DNA of 64,000 nt from Xylogone sp. PMI_703 (GCA_021399445.1 JAJTUQ010000005.1:3162001-3226000); one strand, 5' to 3'. Counted from the stretch's first letter, positions 1 to 12,800 are shown. A program made the numbers and translations. Notes: generated from the letters alone by a model not told the origin.

Positions 1-2813
1 ATAGTTGCTCAATAGAGCGTTCTTCATCACCCTGAGTGAGGGCTTCATAAGAAAGCCACATTTCAATAGTATCAGCAATGGATTGAACAGTGGTAATCTT
101 AAATAGATCGGTTGCTTGCTGCGGATATCTTCTCTGCAAGAATTCATGTATTTCCTCTGCACCGACATTGAGAATTTTTGTGCATATCTCTTCTATTTGG
201 GACTTTAGCATGTCCAGGTCCGCCTGACAGCTAGCAATCTTTCTGCCCAAGCCGGGAACATGGGATTTTGTTTTATTTTTCTTGAGGTTTTCCAGAGACA
301 GAGCTTCTAGCCCGGGTTGGGAACTGTAAGTAGCAAGTCGTACAATACTATCGATTCCCGATTTAAGCAGCTCACTGAGGAATTGATCCAATGCGTGGTT
401 GGTATAACAGCTGTGTAAGACTCGAGTTAGTCAATAATAATAGGATGATCATAGTGACAACTTACACACACAAAATCGGACCTAATTGTAATATGTCTCT
501 ATTCTTCAATAGACACCTTGCAATTTGTATTCCCACATATGATTTACCAGTGCCAGGAGGACCTTGTATAAGAGCTATCTCGTGTGTCAACGCTGAAGCC
601 ATCGCAATCGCTTGACCGTTATCCAACGTCGTTTCCCTAGATATTCTCTCTGACAACTCGTGGGCATCCTGAGATGAAGAAAAGTTTAATGCCGTATTGT
701 CACCAGCATTTTCATTCCTAGGAATACATGAAATATCAATAGTCACATCTTTTTGCAGGTATGGTGGTAGTGGTACAATGATATCTCCGTCGGTGTTTGT
801 CGTTACAGGGTCATTGCCGCTGTGATCATGTGTTCGAGGTGCTAGCCAAGTAGCGAAAGGGATACGAGAGGGATCCTTGTGTAGATTTTGAAGGCACCGC
901 AAAATACCTTCAAAAGTATTATATAAAATTGCGGGGAATTCAATTAATAAAATAGCGTGTCTCGCTGGCTCAGGGCGATCCTGACGTCGTCTAGTCAGCT
1001 CCACTAGTTGATATATACTCTCTTCATCCGTCGAGGAAGCTAGACGAAGTGTTATCATGGCCCTTTGAGCATCACTAATTAGGTCGCTAATGTGGTGGGT
1101 ATCTGAAGATTGTTGTTGTTCATTGCGGTCCCAGGATCCAATGTCCCTTTTAGACACTTGAAGGAAAACAATGTTAGGATCCTCCTCTTCCGCATTGATG
1201 AGAGCTAACAATGCCTTCCCTTCTCTTAATGCTCGGGATACTTGCCAAAACTTCTTTCTCTTTGCCATATTCTGGTGCCTTGCTCTGGGAGGTTGGTCAA
1301 ACTCCAGGTCTATCTCCATACCCTTTCTCGAGAGCGACTTTATCCGCTGAATCTCGGCTCCAGAATAGATGCGTAAGGGAGTCGGGCTATTTTCGCGTAT
1401 AATTTTATATTTGCTCCGCCAATCTGAACCATGAGCAATGACTTCCCAATTCTCAATGATTACACGCATGGCGTCGCGGAGTAGTCCTGAGGTATCTTCC
1501 CGTAAAAGACGAAACTGAGAGTCGAGGAGGCGAAGGATACCCGTTTCGTGATGCCCAGAAGCGGCACTATAAGCGTCACGGGTAGGAAGATAATCTTCTC
1601 GTTGGCTGTTGCAGAGAATTTCCGATATTGTGGGTAGTATTTTTATTTCAGAAATAAGCTCATGATCGTTATCATGGCGAGGGCCATATTGAGACCGTTC
1701 CCCCGGAAGATCCACAGTGATGGGCGGCTTGAAGGAATTCTTTGCTTGAGTTTTTGATTTATCCGTGTTCAAGGTAGGAATATCATCTCCGATAGCAAGT
1801 ATAGCTCGAATCTTGAGAATGTCGTCATGCACATAATGTAGCTTGCTGCCTTGGTGGCGACGATTCACATCCTCTATGTTGTAACAAGAACACAGTTGTT
1901 TGACCACATCTTTGAATTCCGGCATAATCGATGCTACTTGATTAAGGGTCAAGATGCTAAGCAGAGTCTTCGTTGCTAACAGCAAAACATCCACTACGAA
2001 CCCCAGCTTCCCGTCCTCGTTGTCTGCGTCGTCTTTTATCTTAACCAGACAGGTAGCGACATTCTGGATAAACTTAACGCCCCTATTCCCATCAATACCA
2101 TATATGAAATTATATATAGTTCCAATCGAATTTTCGAGTCGCAGAGAGTATCTCACTTCCTCGTGTGTAATGATGCGAAGAAATAGGATGCAGTGTGGGT
2201 CAAACATTAGCTTCGAAATGCTATAAGATACCGAAAAATCCGCTTCAACAATGTGTCGCACTCGGAACAGACCATTTTCACTTGCAAGATCGGTGATGAA
2301 ATTTTCTCTTGAATCGATTGAGTCCTCGACTAGTAACATTCCATGTTCGAGGAACTCCCGGATTTCGAGAGTAGAGAATTCTGATCCAGTTCGGTGGGCG
2401 AAGACGTTATAGCTATAACATACATCAAATATTAACTGGCATTCCTGCTCCAGACACTGCTAATAGCAGGATTCCAAAATGCGTGATGAGGGTAGGATAT
2501 TCCTAATTCAAAATACTAACCTGCGAATCCCTAATCTAGTCCTTCCAACCTCAGCATTGAGGTTGCCCCGTTGGTGTTGCGAGCCTCGTCCTCCTCTTTT
2601 CCCTTTTCCGCCTCTTCCAACATTATTTCTTCGCGCTGGAGGTGCATGGGGAGCTTCTTGATTGGAGGCCTCATCCTGATGATTATTTCTGCTGGGCTCA
2701 GCAGTCTGGTTTCGATGAGAGCTGTGGTTATCAGCACTATGCTGGCCTCTTGCCCCTCGTCTAGCCTTGCCCCGCTGCCCTCGTGGGGTATTGGTTTTGG
2801 TGGAATCCGCCAT
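1..2813 (-). CDS. ZNFX1-type SF1 RNA helicase (NF-X1 finger and helicase family), 5' part; continues past the left edge
   Basis: Superfamily 1 helicase of the ZNFX1/NFX1 group, which in eukaryotes acts in RNA surveillance and small-RNA pathways. The start ATG at 2813 opens an Arg/Gly- and Asn-rich, low-complexity N-terminus (about 99 residues) that looks like a disordered RNA-binding tail. A first intron (about 2457-2516) joins it to the long second exon; the exact donor is uncertain, and GTATTT fits the phase better than the neighbouring GTTAGT. The Walker A motif GPPGTGKS lies near the end of exon 2. A 55-nt intron (411-465) follows, and splicing restores VCYTNHALDQF, the hallmark motif of this family. 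Exon 3 runs off the window, so the remaining helicase motifs and any NF-X1 zinc fingers are not visible. The family call is secure; the cellular role is inferred from the family only. Confidence 0.88.
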
Positions 2814-3439
2814 GAAAATAGGTCTCTATATAGAGTATAGATTGAAATGAAGCCAATATGGCATCTCGTAGATGAGGAAATAACTCTCTAGCTATGAGGA
2901 TGAGGGAAAAGTGTTGCGTTGGAAGTGTTGGAAGTGTTGGCGGTCGCCGCGGCCATGGCCATCTAGCCGGGTTAGTGTAACCTCAGTATTTCTTCATTTG
3001 TGCATTGTTATCACAATAAATTCTCATAAAACCAGCATTACTGTTGTATTTTCTTTGGGATTTTCTACCACTGTGCCATAAATACTTATCGGCTCTTTTG
3101 AAATCTGATAGTTTTCTGTGGCTTTGCTTCGAATAACTCTGGTCAACTGTATTTTCTCGTAGTTGAAACCATTTAATCTTTCATAAGTAATATTGTGAGC
3201 ATCGAGATTATAACAATATAGTAATTTCCTCCTTTCAATAAACAACAGTGTTAGTCGCTGCCTCAATATCACATCACTTGGCCAACATCCTTTGTTCATC
3301 AGTATATGACTGCATCAATAAGAAGACAACAGCCAAACGTCTTATACCAACCACCGATTAAAGGAAGACACCGTTATATTAATAGATGATGTTACAGACA
3401 TGAAGCTCTACATATACTGTTCTCCTTTTCTTTGATCCA
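2814..3439. other. Intergenic region; one doubtful 91-codon ORF
   Basis: Spacer between the helicase start and the 3' end of the aldo/keto reductase. Around 2916-2942 there is a short imperfect repetition of gttggaagt followed by a GC-rich stretch, which could be part of the helicase promoter. A 91-codon ORF on the minus strand (3024-3299, true ATG) matches no family I know and has ordinary intergenic composition, so I do not call it a gene. Nothing else is evident. Confidence 0.4.
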
Positions 3440-4578
3440 TCATATCAGCTTACCTCGGGTTCCTTTGACAGAGTCCCACACGCCTTCAGCTATTGTTAGT
3501 AAGGATGTGGGGAGTGGTCCTTTTTCGATAAGAGACACCGTTTCTACTATCTGGGTTGTTTTGCTAGCGCCAAGAATAATTCCATCTTCATCTCTCAATG
3601 CTGAGTGGTGAGCAACCCAACGGAACGCAACTTCTGTAGGTGTCAATCCATGAGCTCTGACTGCAGTATCGAATTTCTTCATTACATCTCGCAAGTCATC
3701 AGCCCCGAAAGCACGCTGCACGGCTTTTCCGAGTGGATTCTTGTCGTCAAATCCGGTGTTTGCCTGGTCGTTGTTAACCATTCTACCAGTCAAAAATCCG
3801 GCTGCAAGAACCCTGTGTTGATACAAAGTCGGGTTAGTTCCAGTGTACACGCTTTTGAATATGGTACCGTTCTGAAAAGCAATATATTTAATTCCATGGT
3901 CTATCAGAATCGGCAAAATCTCTGTTTCCATGCCTCGAGTGACCAAGTTGTAGCTCCCTTGATAGCAGCTCGGCTTCTTCCAGCCATATTGTTCACATAT
4001 CACTAATATCTCCTTCAGAACTGACGGCGGGGTATTCGATACTCCCCACTGTAGGAAGTAAAGCAAATCAGAGCCAATCTTCCGTACTAATCTGCTCAGT
4101 CAAGAACTCACGGATTTGCAGTGGCCTTGATCTATCTGCTCATTGAAAGCCTGGACTTGCTCCTTCAGTGGCGTAGAGGGATCTGCTCGATGTGCATACA
4201 GGGCGTTAACCTGGATGGCACGTCAGAAATTATAATCTCGTAAGTAATATGTGACTCACTCCTTCAGGCTGTTGAAGCCGCTTCAAGCTATCGGCTACTG
4301 AGTTTTGGATAGCTTCTCGGCTCAAATCTCCACTACCATCCGTTTGTGTCGGTGTAGACCTTGGTATCCACGATGAAGCTGCCACTGGACTCCATTGACT
4401 CACCTATCAGCTCCTCAGACCGGTGCGGCTTCAGTGGTGGATAGCGAGATGCGGTATCTAGCCGATATATATTGAGTTTCTTAAAAGTGTCAAGTAGGTT
4501 CCTGACGGGTTGAGTATCCTGAAATTCAGTGAGATCCATCCCAAATGATGCAGTTCCAAAGCTGATTTGAGGCGCCAT
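3440..4578 (-). CDS. AKR7-like aldo/keto reductase with an apparent frameshift in exon 1
   Basis: NADPH-dependent aldehyde/ketone reductase of the AKR7 (aflatoxin-aldehyde reductase-like) group, cytosolic by family. The N-terminus ISFGTASFG, the DTASRYPP segment (catalytic Asp and Tyr), DTK (catalytic Lys) and LYAH (catalytic His) are present. GVSN, YQGSYNLVTRGME, AAGFLTGR and a C-terminal GAS cofactor segment follow. Likely introns are 4211-4259, 4050-4111 and about 3802-3867. Between DTKVYT and the LSREAI helix the frame shifts by one base, at 4336-4342, and no intron of plausible size can bridge it without deleting the catalytic Lys. The gene is therefore probably a recent pseudogene unless the shift is an assembly error. 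Everything downstream is open once the frame is adjusted. It lies next to the FAD monooxygenase, same strand, about 400 bp apart. Confidence 0.75.
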
Positions 4579-4976
4579 TTTTCAAGTACATGGGTCTTCT
4601 TTGACTTAGTATAATAAACGGAAAGAGTCTAGAATAAAACTAGTCGACCGGAGACCTCGGTCTTCCAAATGGACGACTGTGGCACGGTCTCTTTAGTGTT
4701 ACGACTCGCGAATCGTCTCTGTGTCAATCAGATGAGCCACCTCACTTATGGGATTTGTGATTCAATTCGATTTGAGTAAAACAGCCAGTAGACCCCACCG
4801 AATTGGGACTTAATAAGTTACCATCTGTAAGGGATTTTAGCGCCTAGTTAGTTTTCATTTCTCAGGATATGTTTTAGGGAACTTGATATAGCCCAAGATG
4901 CTCAGTGCACTGATTTGAGCAATCAACTTTCCTGTATAGCCCGTAAGGGTAATTGCAGTGGACAAATATGTATTAC
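4579..4976. other. Intergenic region
   Basis: About 400 bp between the 5' end of the aldo/keto reductase and the 3' end of the FAD monooxygenase, both on the minus strand. It would hold the reductase promoter and the monooxygenase terminator. I see no gene and no clear repeat. Confidence 0.4.
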
Positions 4977-6348
4977 CTAAACCAACAACTTTCTTAACTT
5001 CTCGTTTGCCACATTTGTTATTTCGTCAATATTCACGTCCCAGATCTTATGGTTTCGCCATAGCAACTCCTCTTTAATCTTAGCGGGATCCTTGCCGCAG
5101 GTTTTATCTCTCCACTCATATAAATCAGCGCTCACACGACTGCTTTCTACTAGCCACTGAGTACGTTCTCGCCTGGTATCATCAAACACCTTTAAAACAT
5201 CTTCAAGAATCTCTGCTTTGGGTTTACCTCCCTTTGTGGATTGAAGATTGACCCATACCACGTGAAGCAGTTCTGCAAGCACCGCGCTATCTTCAATACA
5301 AAATCCCGCCCCAGCACCATGGTGAGGTCCAGTTGCATGGGCGGCGTCACCGGCAACACATATGCGGCCCTTGCTAAAATAAGGCAGTGGGTTGTCTCCA
5401 AGGTCAAAAATGGCCCACTTGTCAAGGTCGCCTCGAAGCATATTGATGATCGAATTTACATTTTGTCCCCAGTCTTTGAAGTCCTCTTTCGCTTTGTCCC
5501 GTGTTGTAGGAACAACAAGTCTCTCGCTTTTCCAGACTTGTGGGTCGTGACGGAACGCAACGACGTTCATAATTTTCCCGTGAGCAACTGGAAAAGTCAA
5601 TACATGACCGTCTTGGCCCATATACATAGTCCTGCTAGTCGCGATATCCTCTCCAATAGCGTCAATAGCCTTGTCCATTTCAACAAGACCCCGGTAAGCA
5701 TATACATGCGTGTAAGATGGATAAGACTGTGGAGCATCTTCTCCGAAAAGCAATCGACGCACACAAGACTTAATCCCATCACACCCAATTACTGGAATCA
5801 CGTTACGAGCAGCACCACGATATTGTAGCTTGCGGAGACTTACCAACATCTGCTGTAGAGCTAGTCCCGTCGTGAAACTTCAGGGTGAGTGGGCTATTGT
5901 CTTGTGAGTCTATAATAGTTTCCAGGTGCTTGTTGAAGTGGGCAACGCCTTCGGGAATAAGCTTGAGCAGTTCTTCTAAGAAGTGTGCACGATGACAACC
6001 ATCTGCGGAGGAATCCCGGTCAATGGTGAATAGCCGCCGAGGGTGTTCTCCCTTTACTTGATCGTATCCGTCCATCCAATCGTACCAGGTATATGCTTTC
6101 TCTGCCGCGCGACTTCTTGTTGCTATCTTCTGGTAAGCATCGTAAATCGCAGGATCGCATTTCTGCATTGCCTGTTTTGCATTTGGAGAGAAAGCGATTC
6201 CGGCCCCAATCTCAGTAAACTGGGGTGCCTGCTCATAAATCTTGACATCTATGCCCCGCTTCAACAGCGCAACTGTCAATGTAATTCCAGTGATGCCACC
6301 CCCAACTAAGGCGACGGAGAAGGGTGATCCTGAGGGTTCAGGTGGCAT
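4977..6348 (-). CDS. FAD-dependent monooxygenase, salicylate 1-hydroxylase-like
   Basis: Class A flavoprotein aromatic hydroxylase. By family it uses NAD(P)H and O2 to hydroxylate an aromatic or enol ring. Two exons (6348-5844 and 5791-4977) with a 52-nt intron give about 439 residues, normal for the family. The FAD Rossmann motif is VALVGGGITGI near residue 12. Splicing restores VIGCDGIKSCVR, the conserved DG motif, across the junction. The second FAD motif is VAGDAAHATGPHHGAG (GD motif) in the C-terminal half. No transmembrane segment or signal peptide is apparent. Homologues occur both in phenolic catabolism and in secondary-metabolite clusters. Its position beside the AKR, the AONS-like gene and the NRPS-like reductase suggests a tailoring role, which is an inference. 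The substrate cannot be told from sequence. Confidence 0.9.
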
Positions 6349-7036
6349 GTTGAGGTTGATGAACCGCAGAATATACTAGAGAGGGGATTCAGATACTATT
6401 AAGTTAACATAAGACGTGTGGGAGGTCAATGGCATCGGGCCTCCTCACGTTGGCCTCTCCTCTAGCGTTCAATGCCGGCATTCGGAGTGGCTCCGATCTC
6501 GTGCCCCACATATAGACCAGCCCGAAATAGCTTGTTAAAAGAGCCTTCACACTCTCAATTCCACGAGAAATTACCGTAATACTGGACGTATTGGCAAACT
6601 GCCGGAATCTTCTTTTATTGTTTCGAGGGTAATCGAAAATTTCGACCAAATTATTTCTACCTTATGTATCTGTTCTATACCATACACTAGTTATACTATT
6701 GGCCAACTGTGGTAGGTCAAGGTACTGTTCCGATAGAACTATTGATCATATCACTTTTTGTAACACTGTAGGAAAAGAGATTTTAAAGTTAAAGGGGTGG
6801 TTAGTTGTCGAGTAGCAAACCATTAGAAATTTCAAAATATTACAACATAATCCTATTCTTAGGAGCCTAACCATATGGTCCATATCAGTATGTAAAAGTC
6901 AACAAGCCAGACTTGTCACTTGTTACGCTTGTAAGGGGAGACAACTTGCGCTTTTTAGAGTCACCGCCAATTCAATTTCAATTCTAGATGGGACTCTTAA
7001 AGCGAGAAGATTTTATATCTTAATAATTTCAGAATC
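6349..7036. other. AT-rich intergenic region
   Basis: Promoter side of the FAD monooxygenase and terminator side of the AONS-like gene. A short minus-strand reading frame (6404-6649) has no recognisable similarity and I reject it. No repeats or RNA genes were seen. Confidence 0.4.
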
Positions 7037-8417
7037 TCACAACTTAAACATATTCGACTTTACTCCCACTGCCCATTCCATGATAACCTTTACCACGCCT
7101 TGTATCTGCTCCGAGGTATTATCTGCATGTATTGAGAGTCTTACTCTTTCCAGTTCTACGGGAACCACTGGGTAATATACCGCGATTACCCAGTAGCCGG
7201 ATTCCTTTAGCGTTCTACCAAGTTCTTTAGCTTTTCCGACTGCCGTAACTAGCGGAACAATGGGCGATAGAAATGATCCATGTTCCCATCCATTACTGGT
7301 AGGGGCAGTAATTATGCCCAACTTCTCGCATTCACTCCATCTAGGATTAGTTATCAGAGTTTCATAGAACAGTTGGATATTGCTGTAAAGACGTTTCCGA
7401 CGCTATTGAATTATTAGCCAGCAAACATCCAAGCTGAAACTTTCGAAACAGACCATATCACCCTCTACGCTACCTATAAGTTCATATCCAACTTTTATAG
7501 CGGTAAGTGTAGGAAAACTCGAGAGAGTTGTATAAATCAGGCTTCTTGCATAGTGTGTAAGAAACTCCTTTATGGTTTTGCTTCCCAGTACAAATGCTTG
7601 AAGTTATAGTACTTAGCTAGATGCTATATTAAAGGGCTAGTGAAAACATACCTCCAGTTGAGCCCAGCCCTTTCCCACAAGTATTTAAACGAACTGCAAA
7701 CTCATTCTCCAAGCCATGATAATTCACAAATCCCGAACCACGCGGACCAAGAAGACCATTTGAATGAGCCTCATCAATCACTAGAAGGGCATTTCCAAGT
7801 GGAAAAAGCTCTTTGGCGAGAGCAATCATCTGGCGAATAGGTGGTGCATCACCGTCCATACTGTAAAACGACTCCAAAGAAATAAAAATAACTTTCTTCC
7901 CTAGTGAAATATCCGAGTACTTGAGTTTTATATTTGTTAATTGCTCTCTAAGGGAGTCGCAATTGTTGTGCAGGAATGAAACCAGTTCCGCACGGCTTGC
8001 TCGCATCCCATCATGGATACTCGCATGGACATATTCATCATAAACAACAACGTCACCACGCTGGGGTAAAGTCGACCATATTGCTACATTAGCATCGTAT
8101 CCTGAATTGGCGAATAACGCTGCCTCCGCTCTATGAAACTCAGCGACGTACTCTTCGAGTTCGGCTAGATACTGCGATGTACCGCCGCCGAGTCTGCTCG
8201 ATGTGCTTCCGATAGTGAAATCAGGATGACGACCGAGCTCATCAAGGAATGCCTTAGTTAGCAGACCGGAAGTTGAAAGGGAGAGAGTATCATTGGAGCC
8301 AAAGTCGACTAATGTTTTTCTGGCTCGTGGATCGTCGAGGTCCATCAATCGACCTCCTTGCCGGCGTTTATCGAGGATTAAATGGAGTCTATTATCGAGA
8401 ATATTTGAATGTGTCAT
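7037..8417 (-). CDS. Alpha-oxoamine synthase family PLP enzyme (8-amino-7-oxononanoate synthase/BioF-like)
   Basis: PLP-dependent enzyme that by family condenses an acyl thioester with a small amino acid, with decarboxylation (AONS, KBL, ALAS, SPT). Three exons (8417-7652, 7596-7469, 7402-7037) with introns of 55 and 66 nt give about 419 residues, full length. Visible signatures are DFGSNDTLSLS near residue 38, the substrate loop GSTSSRLGGGTSQYLAELE, the PLP-binding VIDEAHSNGLLGPRGSG and the Schiff-base lysine in TCGKGLGSTGG. HYARSLIYTT follows the first splice. The protein ends in FKL, which recalls a PTS1 signal, but Phe is not a canonical residue there. It could be the housekeeping biotin enzyme, but no biotin-pathway partner is nearby. 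The closest neighbours are an NRPS-like reductase and an FAD monooxygenase, so a role in secondary metabolism is equally possible. Confidence 0.88.
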
Positions 8418-9886
8418 ATTGATAAATAACTAAGATTTATCAAAGAATGGCTTAAATTCACTGTCAAAGAAGATAGTATGGATGGACTTTTCTACTCTGA
8501 GCCGTTGTGCTTCCTTATTATATAAATCACTTACATATCCTGATGCTTATTTTTAGCCAGTTATTTCACACATATCCTTTACACTGCTACTAGATAATCT
8601 TCGGGCACACATATTGCCACAGAATTTGTAATACCTCACTATTTTCTGGCTAGTGGAGCAAATTGTGGCTTAGGGGAGTTAATATAACATAATTAAAACA
8701 CCTTCTATATATCAATAGTCGAATCAAGAATAGTGGATTGGTTATGTGTAAACTGCCCATAATCGGGCAAAACTCTCTGAGTATAACTCCACATGTCTTA
8801 AGGATGAACTCCATTGAACGTATCGCGTATTCTATCATCCGCAGCTGCCAGTCCCTCTGCACCATTGCCTCCACCTAGGTGCAGTATGGCAAGGTTTAAA
8901 TAATTTGGTTGTTATCCACTTAGTACGGCCGGACGCATCATCCGTAGCGGCTTGCTGTGTTATGCAACGCATTAGTATGGTGCCAGAATTCCAAGTCCTG
9001 ATTTGAAACACGAAACTGTACTCTAGTTTACACATAAATAATGCGAGAATAATTTTGTATGTATCTACTGCTGATTTCAACCTCCATACAAGCTCGTCTT
9101 CATCAACTCCATACAGCCCTTTGTTGAGGTAGTGTATTAATGCGATAGGCCAGGCCGTCAATTTTGCCTCTTTTAGAGGTGGACCATTGAGCTGTTCAGG
9201 GATTACAAAATCCTAGACTGAGGCAAAATTACGCTGTCAGCTCCTCCACAAACGCCAGAGCACTGCCACTTTCGTCACTGAATAGGAGTCTGCATATTGA
9301 AACCCGATATTATATACAGCTGAACGACTTTACAATAGATCATGGATGATCTGTTGATTTAGCAGGTTGGCCCGTCTACTTCGCTTCATGCAAAGTGGCT
9401 GAGACACAAGTTGACATATCTCTTCCGTCCACTTGAACACGGACACCTGTTCCAGAATTACTCCCATATCCGTCTTCATACGGATAGGTGAACACTGTGT
9501 CGGGTCAAAAGCCTCCGTCTAAGTGGCAGCGGCCGTCCATCCCCGGTCATTCCATCGTGTTTTGTCATCTAGATCCGTGATGGGGCCGGATGTGTCCCTG
9601 GGTCTAGGGTGAGCCAAATCCCGCTAGTTTGGTGCGATGTCTCGAAAAGCTGTAAGGACTTACCCCTAATTGTACAGTATGCCGGTCATATAGGTGTCGA
9701 TATCATATATAATCCACCCCAAATAGTTGTCTGTAAACACTGGTGAAGGACTCAAGGTGCCTTTACACCTCATCTATCCAAAATACATTCCGTTCTGTCA
9801 CAAACTTCATATTTATTACAGTTTAGCCTATTTTCACAATTTTAGTACTGTTACATTATTACTTGCTACTCAGAGCTTCTCTCGGA
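8418..9886. other. Intergenic region between divergent AONS-like and NRPS-like genes
   Basis: A 1.47-kb interval upstream of two divergently transcribed genes, so it must carry both promoters. It also contains a coding-looking but broken stretch on the minus strand (about 8640-9210), listed separately. From 9250 to 9700 the sequence looks like non-coding promoter DNA. No RNA gene was seen. Confidence 0.5.
8640..9210 (-). pseudogene. Possible decayed gene of unknown family
   Basis: The minus strand carries consecutive stretches with protein-like composition in different frames. They include LTAWPIALIHYLNKGLYGV, then VDEDELVWRLKSAVDTYK, then, after a GT..AG-like interval, DLEFWHHTNALHNTASRYG. 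Stops and frame changes interrupt every attempt to extend them. I do not recognise the family. It may be the remnant of another enzyme of the surrounding cluster, or non-coding sequence that happens to be open. Confidence 0.25.
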
Positions 9887-12800
9887 ATGGAAAGAATAGT
9901 CTATCGCAGAGCTGTAGAGACTCCTAACGCTATTGCTGTCATTGATGGCCCAAATCAGCTTACTTACGCAGAATTAATTTCTAGAGCAAGCGACCTCGTG
10001 CAAGTTCTTCGGAGCACTAGGCCTCCTATATCATATGAGGAGCCTATTGGTATTTTAATGGGTTCTGGTCTCAATCAAATTATCTCTCAGCTTGCTGTGC
10101 TCCTCGCGGGTGGCACTTGTGTTCCTGTTGAGCCTTCAATTCCTGAACTGCGCATTGCCAATATGTTCGAAGAAGTTGATGTCAAACTTGTCATAGTGCA
10201 GAAGAGTCATTCTTGCCTCTGCCCAAACTTTACTACAGTATTTATTGAAGATATTGAAAATGCGGAACATGTGGAAAACTTTGAGCTTTCAAGAGCCGGG
10301 GTCAATCGTAGCCATATCCTGTTCACATCAGGCTCAACTGGGAAGCCCAAGCCGGTGCAGATTACTGCGGAAGGTATCATTCACTTAGCAACAAATACAC
10401 CAGTTACTCCACTACTCCCCACCGATCGTGTTTCCGCATTCAACAACCCGGGTTTCGATCTTAGCGTATTTGAAATCTGGGTAACTCTCCTCTCGGGCGC
10501 GACGATTGTTGCAATCCCAAGGGATACAGCTACCGATCCTGGAGCACTTCGATTGTTTCTCAAAGATCCTCAATTTCGAGTGACTGTTATCATCATAACT
10601 GCGGCCCTATTTGAAATCATTGCTTTTACCACCCCAGTAACCTTTAAAGGCCTTCGCCACGTTTTGACAGCCGGCGATGTTGCGAACCCACTTGCCATGC
10701 AAGCAGTTCTTGAAACTGGTGCACCTGAGCATCTCTGGAATACTTACGGGCCGACAGAATGCGTCACAATCACGAGTATGTTTGAGGTTACACCAGAGGA
10801 AGCCAAAAAAGAGCGTATCAGCATCGGATGTCCCGTTGGCCAAATGCAAATCTATCTTCTCGATAGTGAGATGAACTTCATCCATGACAACTGTGTGCAG
10901 GGGGAAATTTGCATAGCTGGGCCTCAACAATCTCCAGGATACCTAAACCGTGCAGAGGAAAACAAAGAAAGGTTTGTCGAGATTAGTAAATCTAACCGCT
11001 ATGTCCATAATGGCAATGTGGACGGTGTGTCGAAGATACGGTTGTACCGAACCGGTGATATTGGAGAGAGAAGATCGAGCGGCAACCTGGATTTCATCGG
11101 CCGCCAGGACAATCAAGTCAAGCATGGAGGATTCCGAATTGAGCTTGGAGAAATTGAAAAGACAACATTATCTAGCAATAAGGCCAAATCAGCAGTGGTT
11201 ATTCGACAGCAGCCTACATCAAATGGTTCAGCCGCCCTCATTGCGTTTATTGTTCTAAGCACTACACATACATTTAATACTGCGGATATGATTCAATTTC
11301 TGCAGCAAAGGCTACCATCATATATGGTACCAAGTCATATCAAAATTATGGACAAACTGCCTTTGACGGATAATGGCAAAGTTGATCGGCGAGCACTGGT
11401 CGAACAAAGCATCAAGCATCGAGCAAAGCCAATCGTGCCTTTCTCGAACGGTGACAGCCACACTAGGTTTGTCATTAAGAGCCTTTGGAAAGAATTATTG
11501 AATATCTCAGAGATCCAAGAAGATAATGACTTCATCGCACTCGGTGCCTCATCGTTGCAGGCGGCTTGGCTTATCGGCTTAGTCAAAAGTCGTCTTGGAA
11601 TTCTTATTACTATGCGTGATCTTCACGAGAACTCGCGTCTTCCTGACCTCGTTGCTCTTCTTGAGGCAAATATAACTAACGAGTCTGGAAATGCGCCAGA
11701 TGATACCGCTATGTGGATGGACGATGTTAAACTTGCTGATGAAATTGAGTTAGTCCCCGACTGGCAAAGCAATACTGAGGGTCGAATATTTATCACTGGT
11801 GTCACTGGATTTGTTGGGGCCTTTTTTCTTCACAACCTTATGCATAATCCAAAGGTAAAGCAGATTGCATGCCTTGCCAGGAGTCGGAACGGTCTCAGCC
11901 CAGCTCAACGAGTACAAGGTGCACTCGAGCGTTACGATCTATGGCCTGGTTCACCAGAAATTACCGAGAAAATTATAGTACTAGAAGGAGACATGGCAGA
12001 TGACTGCTTAGGACTTGGGGATAAATATATCTGGCTCGCCAACTGGGCCAGTGCTATTTTCCATCTGGGTGCAAAAGTAAACTTCTGTGAATCATATCGC
12101 GAACATCGACCATCCAACATTATTGGTACACGAAATGTTCTAAGATTAGCAGCCACGGGCCGCTACAAGAGCTTTCATTACATGTCCAGTGTGGACGCCT
12201 GGGGTCCAACGGGATTTATCTTAGGCACGCCGTCTGTAACGGAAGATGAGCCACTGGAACCGCACATTCAAGCCTTGCGGTATGATATTGGATATGCACA
12301 AAGCCAATGGGCGGCTGAGGGGTTGGTGCGTCGTATGCGGGATCGGGGATTACCTGTTGCAATCTATCGCCCCGGATTTATTATCGGCCACTCAGAGACT
12401 GGATCAAGTAATCCCGACGATGCTATTTCCAGGATAATTGTAGGCTGTATCCAGCTTGGAACTTGGCCTAGGATCACCGAACAGCGCTTGGAATATGTAA
12501 CAATCGATTATGTTGTCAACGCGGTAATGCACATCGCCTCATCTAACCACAATCTGGGTCGGTCATACCATATAGTTCCACCTGATAGAGCACAGTCCGT
12601 TAGTGTTATTGATACCTGTGGACTAATTAATGAAGCAGGGTATCCTGTCAAGATCATAGATTATGAGACATGGGTGGATGAGGTTGCCACAAAGCAAAGG
12701 CCACATGGACCTTGTGCTGCTTTGATGCCTTTGTTTGAGGAGCGTGTGCTAGGGAAGTTGACCAGATGGGAGTCAAGTCAATACTCACCTTATTATCAAT

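Noticed and set aside
6404..6649. 81-codon minus-strand ORF upstream of the FAD monooxygenase
   Set aside because: No similarity recognised and it sits in the expected promoter.
9863..9886. Longer NRPS-like N-terminus
   Set aside because: It would need a TTG start; the first ATG in frame is 9887.
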